Part shown: piece by piece, positions 1-5,135 of the stretch
Layout: each line of letters opens with the position of its first letter
How positions within the stretch are numbered: position 1 is the stretch's first letter
Origin: an uncultured Roseiflexaceae bacterium
Lineage (GTDB): Bacteria; Chloroflexota; Chloroflexia; Chloroflexales; Roseiflexaceae
Direction: 5' to 3'
NCBI GenBank assembly: GCA_903932805.1
Contig: CAIZHO010000401.1
Location: forward strand, 1-5,135
DNA: 5,135 nucleotides
Position numbers and translations under genes: made by a program
The notes under the pieces: model-generated
Told to the model about the DNA's origin: nothing
Databases searched by the model: none
The model's input: only the letters and a program-made list of their open reading frames with translations

Positions 1-440
1 ACGTTATACACCGTGCTGGCCGGATCGAGTGTCTCGATCAGGGCTGCGTTCAAATCGGGGTCCGAGTTGTCGATGACGTACAAGCGTGGGTGGGTGCGTG
101 TGCCGCGTGGCTGGTCATTGTAAAAGGGATGATTGAGCGCCGATTGCACGGCAATATTGCCCAGTGCAGAGCCGCCGATACCCAGCACGACAAAGTTTTC
201 GACGTGCATCACCTTCTGCGCAGCAGCCAGAATGGCACTGATGTCTTGGGCGGGCAAATCGGGCCAGCCGAGGTGGGCGCGGTTGGCTTCGATGTCGGCC
301 AACGCGGCCCCAGCGGCAGCGGCCATTGCGTGGATGTCGGCCGGGTCGATCCCGTGCGCGCCGACGACCGTGCGGAGGGTGTTATTGATGTCCAGCCGGA
401 TGCGCATCGATGATTGCCATTGGGGGTTGTGGTAATCCAT
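1..440 (-). CDS. pgi: Glucose-6-phosphate isomerase, N-terminal part (gene runs off the left edge)
   Basis: This gene encodes the cytoplasmic enzyme that interconverts glucose 6-phosphate and fructose 6-phosphate in glycolysis and gluconeogenesis. The visible 146 codons begin MDYHNPQW. They contain HLGWPDLP (residues 56-63), the motif VVLGIGGSALG (84-94) that starts the first SIS (sugar isomerase) domain and binds the sugar phosphate, and LNHPFYN (102-108). This layout resembles the short bacterial form of about 450 residues, such as the Bacillus enzyme, rather than the 550-residue E. coli form. The catalytic Glu, His and Lys expected further on lie outside the window, so activity cannot be judged. 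The ATG at 438-440 is chosen because GAGGA lies 3 bases upstream. A second in-frame ATG (405-407) is less well supported. The gene follows the small CxxC gene by 26 bases and is probably co-transcribed with it. The family is confident; completeness is unknown. Confidence 0.93.
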   Translation of the reverse strand, partial: MDYHNPQWQSSMRIRLDINNTLRTVVGAHGIDPADIHAMAAAAGAALADIEANRAHLGWPDLPAQDISAILAAAQKVMHVENFVVLGIGGSALGNIAVQSALNHPFYNDQPRGTRTHPRLYVIDNSDPDLNAALIETLDPASTVYN

Positions 441-443
441 TGT

Positions 444-448
444 TCCTC
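444..448 (-). promoter_or_regulatory. Ribosome binding site of pgi
   Basis: On the minus strand GAGGA sits 3 bases before the ATG at 440, inside the 26-base gap after the stop of the upstream small gene. It fixes the start of pgi and shows that translation does not depend only on coupling. Confidence 0.6.
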
Positions 449-466
449 GCTGCTCTGCTGTCTACA

Positions 467-784
467 TTACGGTGTGGGTTGCAGTGCTCGATAGGTTGCT
501 TCGTCGATGAAGGCCCCACCGCTGATGGTTCGGCTCTGCTCGATGCGGTGTGTGTCGAAGGTGAGTGTTGCCTGCATGACGCGGAAGCATTTGGTGTCCA
601 TGATGGGTTTGTTGACCACAAAGCCCACCTCTACCTCGCGCTCGTTGTATTCGATCGCCAAATCGTTGTAGCGATCGACACGGACGCTGACCGTGCTCTG
701 ACAACGGTCACAGCGCACATACAACACAATCGCGCGCTCGGGAGGGGTCAACTGGATGCCGAAAATGCGTTTGAGCCAGCTCAT
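467..784 (-). CDS. Conserved-looking small protein of unknown function with a CxxC pair (105 aa)
   Basis: I do not recognise a named function. The protein is 105 residues, with no signal peptide and no membrane segment, so it is probably cytoplasmic. It starts MSWLKRIFGI, an amphipathic stretch, then reads YVRCDRCQS (residues 22-30) with C25 and C28. A strongly alternating, beta-like region follows (33-80), with a further lone cysteine C66 in DTKCFRVM, and the end is SGGAFIDEATYRAL (88-101). One CxxC pair plus one distant Cys could be half of a zinc site completed in a dimer, or a redox pair; neither is shown. I have a recollection of similar CxxC proteins in Chloroflexota, which needs a search. 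A longer frame to 910 exists, but the ATG at 782-784 is preferred: AGGGG lies 5 bases upstream, and the longer form would run into the synthase gene. Its own promoter lies just upstream (813-821) and pgi follows after 26 bases, suggesting a two-gene unit. Confidence 0.72.
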   Translation of the reverse strand: MSWLKRIFGIQLTPPERAIVLYVRCDRCQSTVSVRVDRYNDLAIEYNEREVEVGFVVNKPIMDTKCFRVMQATLTFDTHRIEQSRTISGGAFIDEATYRALQPTP

Positions 785-789
785 CTGCG

Positions 790-794
790 CCCCT
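790..794 (-). promoter_or_regulatory. Ribosome binding site deciding the start of the CxxC protein
   Basis: AGGGG on the minus strand, 5 bases before the ATG at 784. It favours this start over the upstream in-frame starts up to 910, which lie inside the synthase gene. Confidence 0.55.
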
Positions 795-812
795 GCAAAA
801 GATATTCTGAGA

Positions 813-821
813 AGTATAGCA
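813..821 (-). promoter_or_regulatory. Extended -10 promoter for the CxxC protein-pgi unit
   Basis: On the minus strand TGCTATACT matches a TGn-extended -10 element, 28 bases before the start codon at 784 and just after the stop of the synthase gene (837). No convincing -35 is seen at 16-18 bases, as is common for extended -10 promoters. Two direct copies of TTTGCAG (827-833 and 793-799, minus strand) flank it; their meaning is unknown. The expected transcript would start near 806. Confidence 0.5.
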
Positions 822-836
822 TACCGCTGCAAACGC

Positions 837-1874
837 CTACACGAGCGTATGGACGACGCCCTCGGCAGCCCGGTAGAGGCGATCGCGCACGGCAGCGGCC
901 ACGCCATCACCCTGGGGCTCGGCGATGACGATCAGCGCATACCCCTCGGCATCGGCAGCGCGCAGTGCGGCAAACAATGACCGCGCTATCTGCGCACCAT
1001 CGGTCGTCGCACCGAGGCACATGGTGTCGATTCCTTGCATCCCCGCGAATTGTTCGTCTTCGGCATAACACAGCCAAATAATGCGTTTTTGTGCATGCGC
1101 ATCCAGCACCGTTCGGCGCACCGCGGCAGAAGCACCGCGGAGCAGCATGAGTGGTGTGCGGGGCGCATAGTGTTTGAGCAGCATGCCGGGGGCGGGGGCT
1201 GCTTGGCTGGCAGCGAGGGTGCGCGTCATAATCTGCACCTCACCCAACACCGTACTCAATTGTTCGGCGCTGACATCGCCTTGGCGCAGGATGCGTGCAG
1301 GCGATTGGGTGATGTCGACAATGGTCGATTCGACGCCTATCCGGCATGGGCCGGCGTCGAGCACCATGGCGATGCGACCGTCGAGGTCGTGCATGACATG
1401 CATGCCGGTGGTGGGGCTGGGGTGCGAAAAAAGATTGGCTGACGGAGCTACCAACGGCGTCTTACTGGCACGGATCAGTGCCAATGCGACCGGATGGGCA
1501 GGCATCCGTACCGCTACGGTGTCGAAGCCGGCGGTTATCTGCGTACTCAACGTGGGGTGGCGCGGCAGGAGGATGGTTAATGGACCAGGCCAGAATGTCT
1601 CGGCCAGCAGGGCAAATGCGGGGGGGAAGTCGGTCGCCACACCCGCTAGTTGGCCGATGTCGGCGATATGCACGATGAGCGGGTCGGTCGTTGGTCGCCC
1701 TTTGGCTGCGAATATGCGTGCCACAGCCGCCGGATTGTGTGCGTCAGCGGCCAGGCCATACACCGTCTCAGTGGGCATGGCCACCAAGTCACCCGCGGCG
1801 ATGTGCGCGGCGGCGGCGGCGATGTCGGCCTGGTCGGGGTCTGACGCCGAAATCAAGCGCAGGACGGTCTTCAT
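837..1874 (-). CDS. tsaC: L-threonylcarbamoyladenylate synthase, Sua5 type
   Basis: This cytoplasmic enzyme makes threonylcarbamoyl-AMP from threonine, bicarbonate and ATP. TsaD and its partners use that product to form t6A at position 37 of tRNAs reading ANN codons. The 345 residues match the long, two-domain Sua5 form (about 340-350 aa). The YrdC domain shows PTETVYGLAAD (34-44), AAKGRP (56-61), DPLIVH (64-69), FWPGPLT (94-100), VAVRMPAHP (120-128), LVAPSAN (141-147), ESTIVD (182-187) and ILRQGDV (195-201). The linker APGMLLKHYAP (228-238) is the usual PGM..HYAP hinge that closes over the active site. A Sua5 domain follows to the C-terminus. The frame stays open upstream to 2402, but the ATG at 1872-1874 gives the correct family N-terminus and overlaps the reductase stop as ATGA. 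There is no clear Shine-Dalgarno sequence, so translation is probably coupled to the upstream gene. All expected motifs look intact. Confidence 0.95.
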   Translation of the reverse strand: MKTVLRLISASDPDQADIAAAAAHIAAGDLVAMPTETVYGLAADAHNPAAVARIFAAKGRPTTDPLIVHIADIGQLAGVATDFPPAFALLAETFWPGPLTILLPRHPTLSTQITAGFDTVAVRMPAHPVALALIRASKTPLVAPSANLFSHPSPTTGMHVMHDLDGRIAMVLDAGPCRIGVESTIVDITQSPARILRQGDVSAEQLSTVLGEVQIMTRTLAASQAAPAPGMLLKHYAPRTPLMLLRGASAAVRRTVLDAHAQKRIIWLCYAEDEQFAGMQGIDTMCLGATTDGAQIARSLFAALRAADAEGYALIVIAEPQGDGVAAAVRDRLYRAAEGVVHTLV

Positions 1875-2341
1875 GCCAGTTGGTGGTAGCCGCCGCGGTA
1901 ATACACCAACGGAGCGCGGTCGCTGACGTGGGCTTCGTTCAGGGCCCCGACCACAATCGAATGATCGCCACCCGGCAACACATGCGCCAAGGTGCATTCG
2001 AACGTGGCACAGGCATTGGCAATCACGGGGATGCCCGCCGCAGTGGTCGAACAATTGATGCCGGTGAATTTGTCGGTGATTTTGCTGGCGAAGTGCTGCG
2101 AAATATCCGCTTGATCGGCCGCCAAAATACTCACCGCAAAAATACCTGACTTGAGGATGGCAGTGTGCGTAGGGAGTTGGTTCTGGATGCAGACCAGTAA
2201 CAGTTGTGGCTTGAGCGACAATGACGTGAACGAGCTCACGGTCATTCCATAGGCTGCATTGTCGTGGACCGTCGTTACGACGGTCACACCGCTCGTAAAA
2301 CTCCCCATCGCTTTGCGAAACAATGCATCGTCGATTGACAT
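1871..2341 (-). CDS. Flavin reductase domain protein, FMN-binding split barrel (156 aa)
   Basis: This belongs to the flavin reductase-like family (HpaC/RutF-like), small soluble proteins that bind FMN or FAD. They usually reduce flavin with NAD(P)H and pass it to a separate monooxygenase. Visible hallmarks are FRKAMGSFTSGVTVVTT (residues 8-24), GMTVSSFTSLSLKP (32-45), the T60-containing segment, FAVSILAADQADIS (68-81), HFASK...FTG (83-94), ECTLAHVLPGGDHSIVVG (115-132) with the GGDH flavin-site motif, and the end PLVYYRGGYHQL (144-155). Length and motifs are complete for the family. The ATG at 2339-2341 is supported by AGGA 4 bases upstream. The stop overlaps the start of the Sua5-type gene by 4 bases, so the two are one operon. 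No partner oxygenase is visible here, so the substrate and physiological partner cannot be named. It could alternatively serve as a general ferric or flavin reductase. Confidence 0.9.
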   Translation of the reverse strand: MSIDDALFRKAMGSFTSGVTVVTTVHDNAAYGMTVSSFTSLSLKPQLLLVCIQNQLPTHTAILKSGIFAVSILAADQADISQHFASKITDKFTGINCSTTAAGIPVIANACATFECTLAHVLPGGDHSIVVGALNEAHVSDRAPLVYYRGGYHQLA

Positions 2342-2382
2342 GAATTCCTGCTATCTGCTGTGGTACTACGAGTGTTGCCCTC

Positions 2383-2388
2383 ATTATA
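2383..2388 (-). promoter_or_regulatory. -10 element for the flavin reductase-synthase operon
   Basis: On the minus strand a perfect TATAAT lies 41 bases before the reductase start codon, in the divergent region shared with the channel gene. It is preceded by TGCTAC, so it partly resembles the extended -10 elements elsewhere in the window. No good -35 box is found 16-18 bases upstream. Confidence 0.45.
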
Positions 2389-2422
2389 GTAGCAAAACCC
2401 ACCCGACTGCGGTACCAGGCAA

Positions 2423-2431
2423 TGCTACACT
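2423..2431 (+). promoter_or_regulatory. Extended -10 promoter for the MscS-family gene
   Basis: TGCTACACT on the plus strand fits a TGn-extended -10 element, 36 bases before the ATG at 2468. A -35 box is not evident. The promoter is divergent from the reductase promoter at 2383-2388, with 34 bases between the two elements. Confidence 0.45.
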
Positions 2432-2467
2432 ACAGACACACAGACTGCATATTGCGAAGGGAACACC

Positions 2468-3268
2468 ATGCAGAGGATATTGGACACCGTACTGGCACAA
2501 ACCCCGACGATTCTCATCGTTTTGAGCATTCTGCTGGGCACGATTGTGATTGCCCGACGGCTCCGCGTGGTGTCGCAAGCGGCTGCAACGCGTATGGGGT
2601 TCCCGGCGGACATCGCCGCCCTGGCAGGCAGCGTCGTCTTTGTCGTCACGCTCCTCGTCGGCGCCTCGATTGCCTTTGCCCAAGGTGGCTGGGGGACCAT
2701 CGCCTCGAGCGTGATGGCCGGTCTTGGGTTGGGTGGCGTGGTCGTCGCCTTGGCCATCCAAGACGTCGCCAAAAGCTACACCGCCGGCATCATGCTGCTC
2801 TATTATCGGCCCTACCAGGTGGGCGACGAAGTCACCATCGCGGGCATCCGCGGTACCGTCACCGCCATGCGCCTGCATGTCACCGTGGTGCGTAACCAAG
2901 CGGGCATCTTGGTACACATCCCCAGCAACGTCATCAACGGCAGTGCCATCATGAACCACACCCGCTCGGGGCTACGGCAACAGACCTATGCGCTGACCGT
3001 GCCGCGCAACAGCGCCTTCGAGGGCATCATCGACGCGTTACCGCGCATCGTCCAAGCGCTCCCTCTGGTCGCGGCCGAGCCGCACTGCACCGCCAGCATC
3101 GCCGACATGCAGGGCGCTCAGGTGACCATCCATGTCGTCGCATGGACCGCCGCCGAACACGACGACGACGGGTCGTGCCGCACCGCGGTCATTTTGGCTA
3201 TCGATGCATACCTCGGCACCCAGGCCAGCACCACTCGTGCTGGTTCGCAGGTCAGCAAGGTCGATTAG
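2468..3268 (+). CDS. mscS: MscS-family small-conductance mechanosensitive ion channel (266 aa)
   Basis: This membrane channel opens under membrane tension and releases solutes during osmotic downshock. The 266 residues resemble the compact E. coli MscS plan. Hydrophobic segments lie at about 13-29, 49-71 and 78-113. The third, GLGLGGVVVALAIQDVAK (85-102), is Gly/Ala-rich like the pore-lining TM3, with QDVAKSYTAG at the kink that follows. The beta domain comes next: YRPYQVGDEVTIAGIRGTV (113-131), VVRNQAGILVHIPSNVI (140-156) and GSAIMNHTRS (158-167), the classic MscS signature region. The cytoplasmic alpha/beta region is 172-250, and the tail after 250 is short and polar. An acidic cluster, EHDDDG (230-235), lies in the last part. 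The ATG at 2468 is supported by AAGGGA 5 bases upstream. The gene stands alone: divergent from the reductase operon and convergent with rex. Family membership is confident; gating and ion preference cannot be read from sequence. Confidence 0.92.
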   Translation: MQRILDTVLAQTPTILIVLSILLGTIVIARRLRVVSQAAATRMGFPADIAALAGSVVFVVTLLVGASIAFAQGGWGTIASSVMAGLGLGGVVVALAIQDVAKSYTAGIMLLYYRPYQVGDEVTIAGIRGTVTAMRLHVTVVRNQAGILVHIPSNVINGSAIMNHTRSGLRQQTYALTVPRNSAFEGIIDALPRIVQALPLVAAEPHCTASIADMQGAQVTIHVVAWTAAEHDDDGSCRTAVILAIDAYLGTQASTTRAGSQVSKVD

Positions 3269-3295
3269 CAGCAGACGACGACGGAGCATGAGAAA

Positions 3296-3328
3296 ACCGC
3301 CCCGTTCCGCGTCGCGGAACGGGGCGGT
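3296..3328 (-). terminator. Strong intrinsic terminator of rex, shared with the convergent MscS gene
   Basis: ACCGCCCCGTTCCGCG (3296-3311) and its exact reverse complement (3313-3328) are separated by one base, so a stem of 14 or more GC-rich pairs with a 3-5 base loop is expected. On the minus strand the stem is followed by TTTTCTC (read from 3296 down), giving a short T-tract 14 bases after the rex stop codon. On the plus strand the hairpin lies 27 bases after the channel stop codon but is followed by CTGCTC, with no T-tract. It is thus a good terminator for rex and perhaps only a roadblock or 3' end stabiliser for the channel transcript. Confidence 0.85.
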
Positions 3329-3342
3329 CTGCTCGGGTCGGC

Positions 3343-3975
3343 TTATTCGCCGCGCGCCAGATAAAACGTCATCGAATGCAACACTGACAGCGGGTCAATG
3401 TAGCGCACCCAGACCCCCGCGGGGACCTGCAAAACCGTCGGCGCATAGCTCAAGAGCGCGCGCACTCCTGCGTTGATGAGCACATCCGCCACGCCTTGGG
3501 CACGATCGGCAGGGACCGCGATGATGGCCATCTCGATGCCACGGGCCGATATCGTCTGGGCAATACTGTCACTATGCTGGACCACAATCGTGCCCAACGG
3601 CTTGCCGACTTTGTCGGGGTTGGCGTCGAACACTGCCGCGATGTGGATCCCCTGCGCGCGGAAGCCCTCGTAGCGCACAATGGCCTCACCCAACTGCCCC
3701 GCGCCAATCAGCGCCACTGCCCACGATCGGTCGAGCCCAAGGATCTGGTCGATTTGCTCGAGCAAGCGCTCGACGTCGTAGCCGATGCCCTGCTTGCCGA
3801 ACTCGCCGAAGTACGACAAGTCTTTGCGGATTTGGGCGGCTGTCACATTGATGCGATCACCGAGCTCTTGGGACGATACCGACAGCACACCTTCGTGCAA
3901 TAGGTAGCGTAGGCTCCGCGCATACAGCGGGAGTCGACGCACAACGACGTCGGGTGGCATGACAGCACGACTCAC
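3343..3975 (-). CDS. rex: Redox-sensing transcriptional repressor Rex (210 aa)
   Basis: Rex is a dimeric DNA-binding repressor that senses the NADH/NAD+ ratio. It typically leaves its operators when NADH is high and so derepresses fermentation or respiration genes. The N-terminal winged helix shows [18 protein letters not shown] (8-25), VSSQELG (33-39) and [23 protein letters not shown] (46-68), nearly invariant in the family. The Rossmann domain starts at [12 protein letters not shown] (88-99), a GxGxLG dinucleotide loop, followed by [11 protein letters not shown] (115-125). The C-terminal [19 protein letters not shown] (177-195) and FYLARGE (204-210) form the domain-swapped end. The length is normal. 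The GTG at 3973-3975 is chosen because GAGGAG lies 5 bases upstream; an ATG five codons in (3958-3960) is the alternative. The gene is monocistronic, diverges from hisC and ends at a strong hairpin. A half operator in its own promoter suggests self-regulation. Confidence 0.96.
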   Translation of the reverse strand: MSRAVMPPDVVVRRLPLYARSLRYLLHEGVLSVSSQELGDRINVTAAQIRKDLSYFGEFGKQGIGYDVERLLEQIDQILGLDRSWAVALIGAGQLGEAIVRYEGFRAQGIHIAAVFDANPDKVGKPLGTIVVQHSDSIAQTISARGIEMAIIAVPADRAQGVADVLINAGVRALLSYAPTVLQVPAGVWVRYIDPLSVLHSMTFYLARGE

Positions 3976-3980
3976 AAAGA

Positions 3981-3986
3981 CTCCTC
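3981..3986 (-). promoter_or_regulatory. Ribosome binding site supporting a GTG start for rex
   Basis: GAGGAG on the minus strand, 5 bases before GTG (3973-3975). The spacing is right for this GTG and too long (20 bases) for the internal ATG at 3958-3960, so it decides the start. Confidence 0.65.
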
Positions 3987-4018
3987 AGCTACGCACAGAA
4001 AAGACATATAATGTGTCG

Positions 4019-4047
4019 AGAATAGCACTATTTTTCACAACATGCAA
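4019..4047 (-). promoter_or_regulatory. rex promoter (-35 TTGCAT, 17 bases, extended -10 TGCTATTCT)
   Basis: On the minus strand TTGCAT (4042-4047) is followed after 17 bases by TATTCT (4019-4024), preceded by TG (TGCTATTCT, 4019-4027). The predicted start of transcription is near 4012, leaving a leader of about 36 bases. The spacer holds a TTGTGAA half-site. The promoter stands back to back with that of hisC. Confidence 0.5.
4034..4040. promoter_or_regulatory. Possible Rex operator half-site
   Basis: TTCACAA on the plus strand (TTGTGAA on the minus) equals one arm of the known Rex operator TTGTGAA-N4-TTCACAA. It lies between the -35 and -10 of the rex promoter, where a bound repressor would block transcription. 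The second arm is not recognisable at the usual spacing, so this is a weak or degenerate site at best. Further TTGTG/CACAA pentamers occur at 3973-3977 and 4092-4096. Confidence 0.3.
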
Positions 4048-4073
4048 GTAAAGCGCATTTTGACGCAGTAGCG

Positions 4074-4082
4074 TGCTATACT
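4074..4082 (+). promoter_or_regulatory. Promoter of the hisC-like gene, extended -10
   Basis: TGCTATACT on the plus strand is identical to the element before the CxxC protein-pgi unit. TTGACG (4060-4065) is too close to serve it, with an 11-base gap, but has a 16-base gap to TATCAT (4082-4087), an alternative -10. Transcription would start near 4089-4093, leaving a leader of about 35-40 bases before the ATG at 4128. Confidence 0.45.
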
Positions 4083-4115
4083 ATCATGCATTTGTGTATG
4101 TCGTTTGACCGCTAT

Positions 4116-4120
4116 GAGGT
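4116..4120 (+). promoter_or_regulatory. Ribosome binding site of the hisC-like gene
   Basis: GAGGT lies 7 bases before the ATG at 4128-4130. Two other in-frame ATGs (4086 and 4098) have no such site. They sit at or within a few bases of the predicted transcription start, so 4128 is the supported start. Confidence 0.6.
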
Positions 4121-4127
4121 ATCGTGT

Positions 4128-5135
4128 ATGCGCCAAAAACCCGCCATTGCCGCGCTTCGGTCGATGCGCAGTGCGCCCCCTGCGGCGGCACCTGCCGTAC
4201 CCGTCGTCGCGCGCTTGTCTGCCAACGAAAACCCCCTCGGTCCCTCACCCAAAGCAATGGCCGCCGCCGCCGCCGCGATACCCACCATGCACCGCTACTC
4301 AGACCCCAACAATACCGCACTGCGCACCGCGCTGGCAGCACACTTCGATCTGCGGCCCGACATGGTACTCTGCGCCAACGGGTCGGACGAGCTGATCTTG
4401 CTCATCGCGCTGGCGTACCTCGAGCCGGGTGACGAAGTCGTCATGGCAGACGGCACGTTCGTCAGCTATGTGATGCGCACCGGTATGATGGCCGCCACCC
4501 AAAAGAAAATCCCGCTCCGCAACGGCGCCCACGATCTCGCTGCCATGGCCGCTGCCATCACCCCCAAGACGCGCATGGTGCTGATCTGCAATCCCAACAA
4601 CCCGACCGGCGCGACCAATGGCGCAGCCGAGATGCACCAGCTCCTCGCAGCCGTGCCAGCTGACGTGCTCATCGTCGTCGACGAAGCCTACATCGAATAC
4701 GCCACCCGGGCGGACTTCCCCGATATGATCAGCGAGCTCCGCGGTGGCCGGGCCAACATGATTGTGCTCCGTACCTATGCGAAAATCTACGGGATGGCAG
4801 GTCTGCGCCTGGGCTACGCCTTGGGTGACCCGGCAGTGCTCGATTACCTGTCCAAAACCCGACCGGTCTTTGACGTCAACGCCCTCGCTGCGGTCGCCGG
4901 CATCGCCGCCCTGAGCGACACCGAGCACCTCGAGGCGAGTCGCGCCCAAGCTGCCGAAGCCCGTGACCTCTATGTCGAACGGCTGACCGCATTGGGCCTC
5001 ACACCGTACCCGTCCGAGACAAACTTCATTGCGGTGCCGCTCCCTGCAGGCGTCAGCGACGCCGCCGTCGTGGCTGCCATGGCGGCCCGCGGCATTGCCA
5101 TCAATGCACTCGGCGCATGGGGATTGCCTGGCGTG
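4128..5135 (+). CDS. hisC: Histidinol-phosphate aminotransferase family protein (C-terminal end cut by the window)
   Basis: This is a PLP-dependent class I/II aminotransferase of the HisC family, whose usual reaction exchanges imidazole-acetol phosphate and glutamate for histidinol phosphate and 2-oxoglutarate in histidine synthesis. The window holds 336 codons; about 20-35 residues including the usual C-terminal substrate-binding Arg are missing. Motifs: LSANENPLGPSPKA (30-43), HRYSDP (55-60), ANGSDE (83-88), CNPNNPTG (154-161), DEAYIEY (185-191), then RTYAKIYGMAGLRLGY (215-230) with K219 as the PLP Schiff-base lysine and R227 eight residues later. The residue before K219 is Ala where E. coli HisC has Ser. 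The N-terminus (1-29) is Ala/Pro-rich and lacks the common PYxPG segment. An Ala run (45-50) is encoded by a GCC repeat. Specificity for histidinol phosphate is therefore likely but not proven; another HisC-like aminotransferase is possible. No other his gene is visible, and rex diverges from it. Confidence 0.85.
   Translation, partial: MRQKPAIAALRSMRSAPPAAAPAVPVVARLSANENPLGPSPKAMAAAAAAIPTMHRYSDPNNTALRTALAAHFDLRPDMVLCANGSDELILLIALAYLEPGDEVVMADGTFVSYVMRTGMMAATQKKIPLRNGAHDLAAMAAAITPKTRMVLICNPNNPTGATNGAAEMHQLLAAVPADVLIVVDEAYIEYATRADFPDMISELRGGRANMIVLRTYAKIYGMAGLRLGYALGDPAVLDYLSKTRPVFDVNALAAVAGIAALSDTEHLEASRAQAAEARDLYVERLTALGLTPYPSETNFIAVPLPAGVSDAAVVAAMAARGIAINALGAWGLPGV

Noticed and set aside
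410..928. 172-codon plus-strand open frame
   Set aside because: It is antisense to the CxxC protein, the pgi start and the end of the Sua5-type gene, crosses all their boundaries and has no recognisable domain.
1174..1926. 250-codon plus-strand open frame
   Set aside because: It lies antisense to the Sua5-type gene and reads as low-complexity Ala/Arg/Ser-rich sequence typical of the opposite strand of GC-rich codons; there is no family motif.
837..2402. 521-codon open frame on the minus strand covering both the Sua5-type gene and the reductase region
   Set aside because: Only codons from 1874 down match the Sua5 family. The upstream part is a different frame through the well-supported flavin reductase gene and resembles no protein, so it is not a fusion.
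2384..2959. 191-codon minus-strand open frame
   Set aside because: It is antisense to the MscS-family gene and very rich in Asp, Gly and His, as expected from the opposite strand; it also covers the divergent promoter region.
4001..4018. TATAAT-like sequence (CATATAATG) on the plus strand just upstream of rex
   Set aside because: It points towards hisC but lies more than 110 bases from its start, with no suitable -35 and with a better promoter nearer the gene, so it is probably chance AT-rich leader sequence of rex.
4086..4127. N-terminal extension of the hisC-like gene from in-frame ATGs at 4086 or 4098
   Set aside because: These lie at or right after the predicted transcription start and have no ribosome binding site, whereas 4128 has GAGGT 7 bases upstream.
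1..5135. Search for CRISPR arrays, insertion sequences, toxin-antitoxin pairs, phage genes or tRNAs
   Set aside because: No regular repeats, terminal inverted repeats, transposase-like frames or cloverleaf sequence were seen; every longer stretch is explained by a housekeeping or regulatory gene.

Overview
The window is an ordinary, densely packed piece of bacterial chromosome with high GC content. It carries housekeeping and regulatory genes and has no gene-free stretch longer than about 150 bases. The closest impression is a Chloroflexota (Chloroflexia-like) genome. This rests on the style of the Rex, Sua5-type and short Pgi proteins, the small CxxC protein, GC-rich codon choice and AGGA-type ribosome binding sites. 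It is an inference from recalled family resemblance, not a search result. I see no tRNA, rRNA, CRISPR array, insertion sequence, phage gene or sign of recent transfer.

Left block (1-2341, all minus strand). Reading in the direction of transcription there is a flavin reductase domain protein, then a Sua5-type threonylcarbamoyl-AMP synthase overlapping it by ATGA, then a 105-residue protein of unknown function with a CxxC pair, then the first 146 codons of glucose-6-phosphate isomerase running off the left edge. A -10 element (TATAAT) lies before the reductase. An extended -10 (TGCTATACT) lies between the synthase and the small protein, so there are probably two transcription units: reductase-synthase, and small protein-pgi. 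No terminator separates them, so read-through is possible.

Centre (2342-3345). A 126-base divergent region separates the reductase from a plus-strand MscS-family mechanosensitive channel gene. The channel gene converges on rex, and between the two stop codons lies a very stable perfect hairpin with a T-tract on the rex side.

Right block (3343-5135). The NADH-sensing repressor gene rex (minus strand) and a HisC-family aminotransferase gene (plus strand, cut by the right edge) diverge from a 152-base region. That region holds back-to-back extended -10 promoters and a TTGTGAA half-site resembling a Rex operator, placed inside the rex promoter spacer.

The genes do not form one pathway: they cover tRNA modification, glycolysis, osmotic protection, redox sensing and histidine synthesis. 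I found no clear new biological system. The items most worth a second look are the uncharacterised CxxC protein in front of pgi, a TGCTA-type extended -10 signature before four transcription units, the rex-hisC control region, and the unusual N-terminus of the HisC-like protein.
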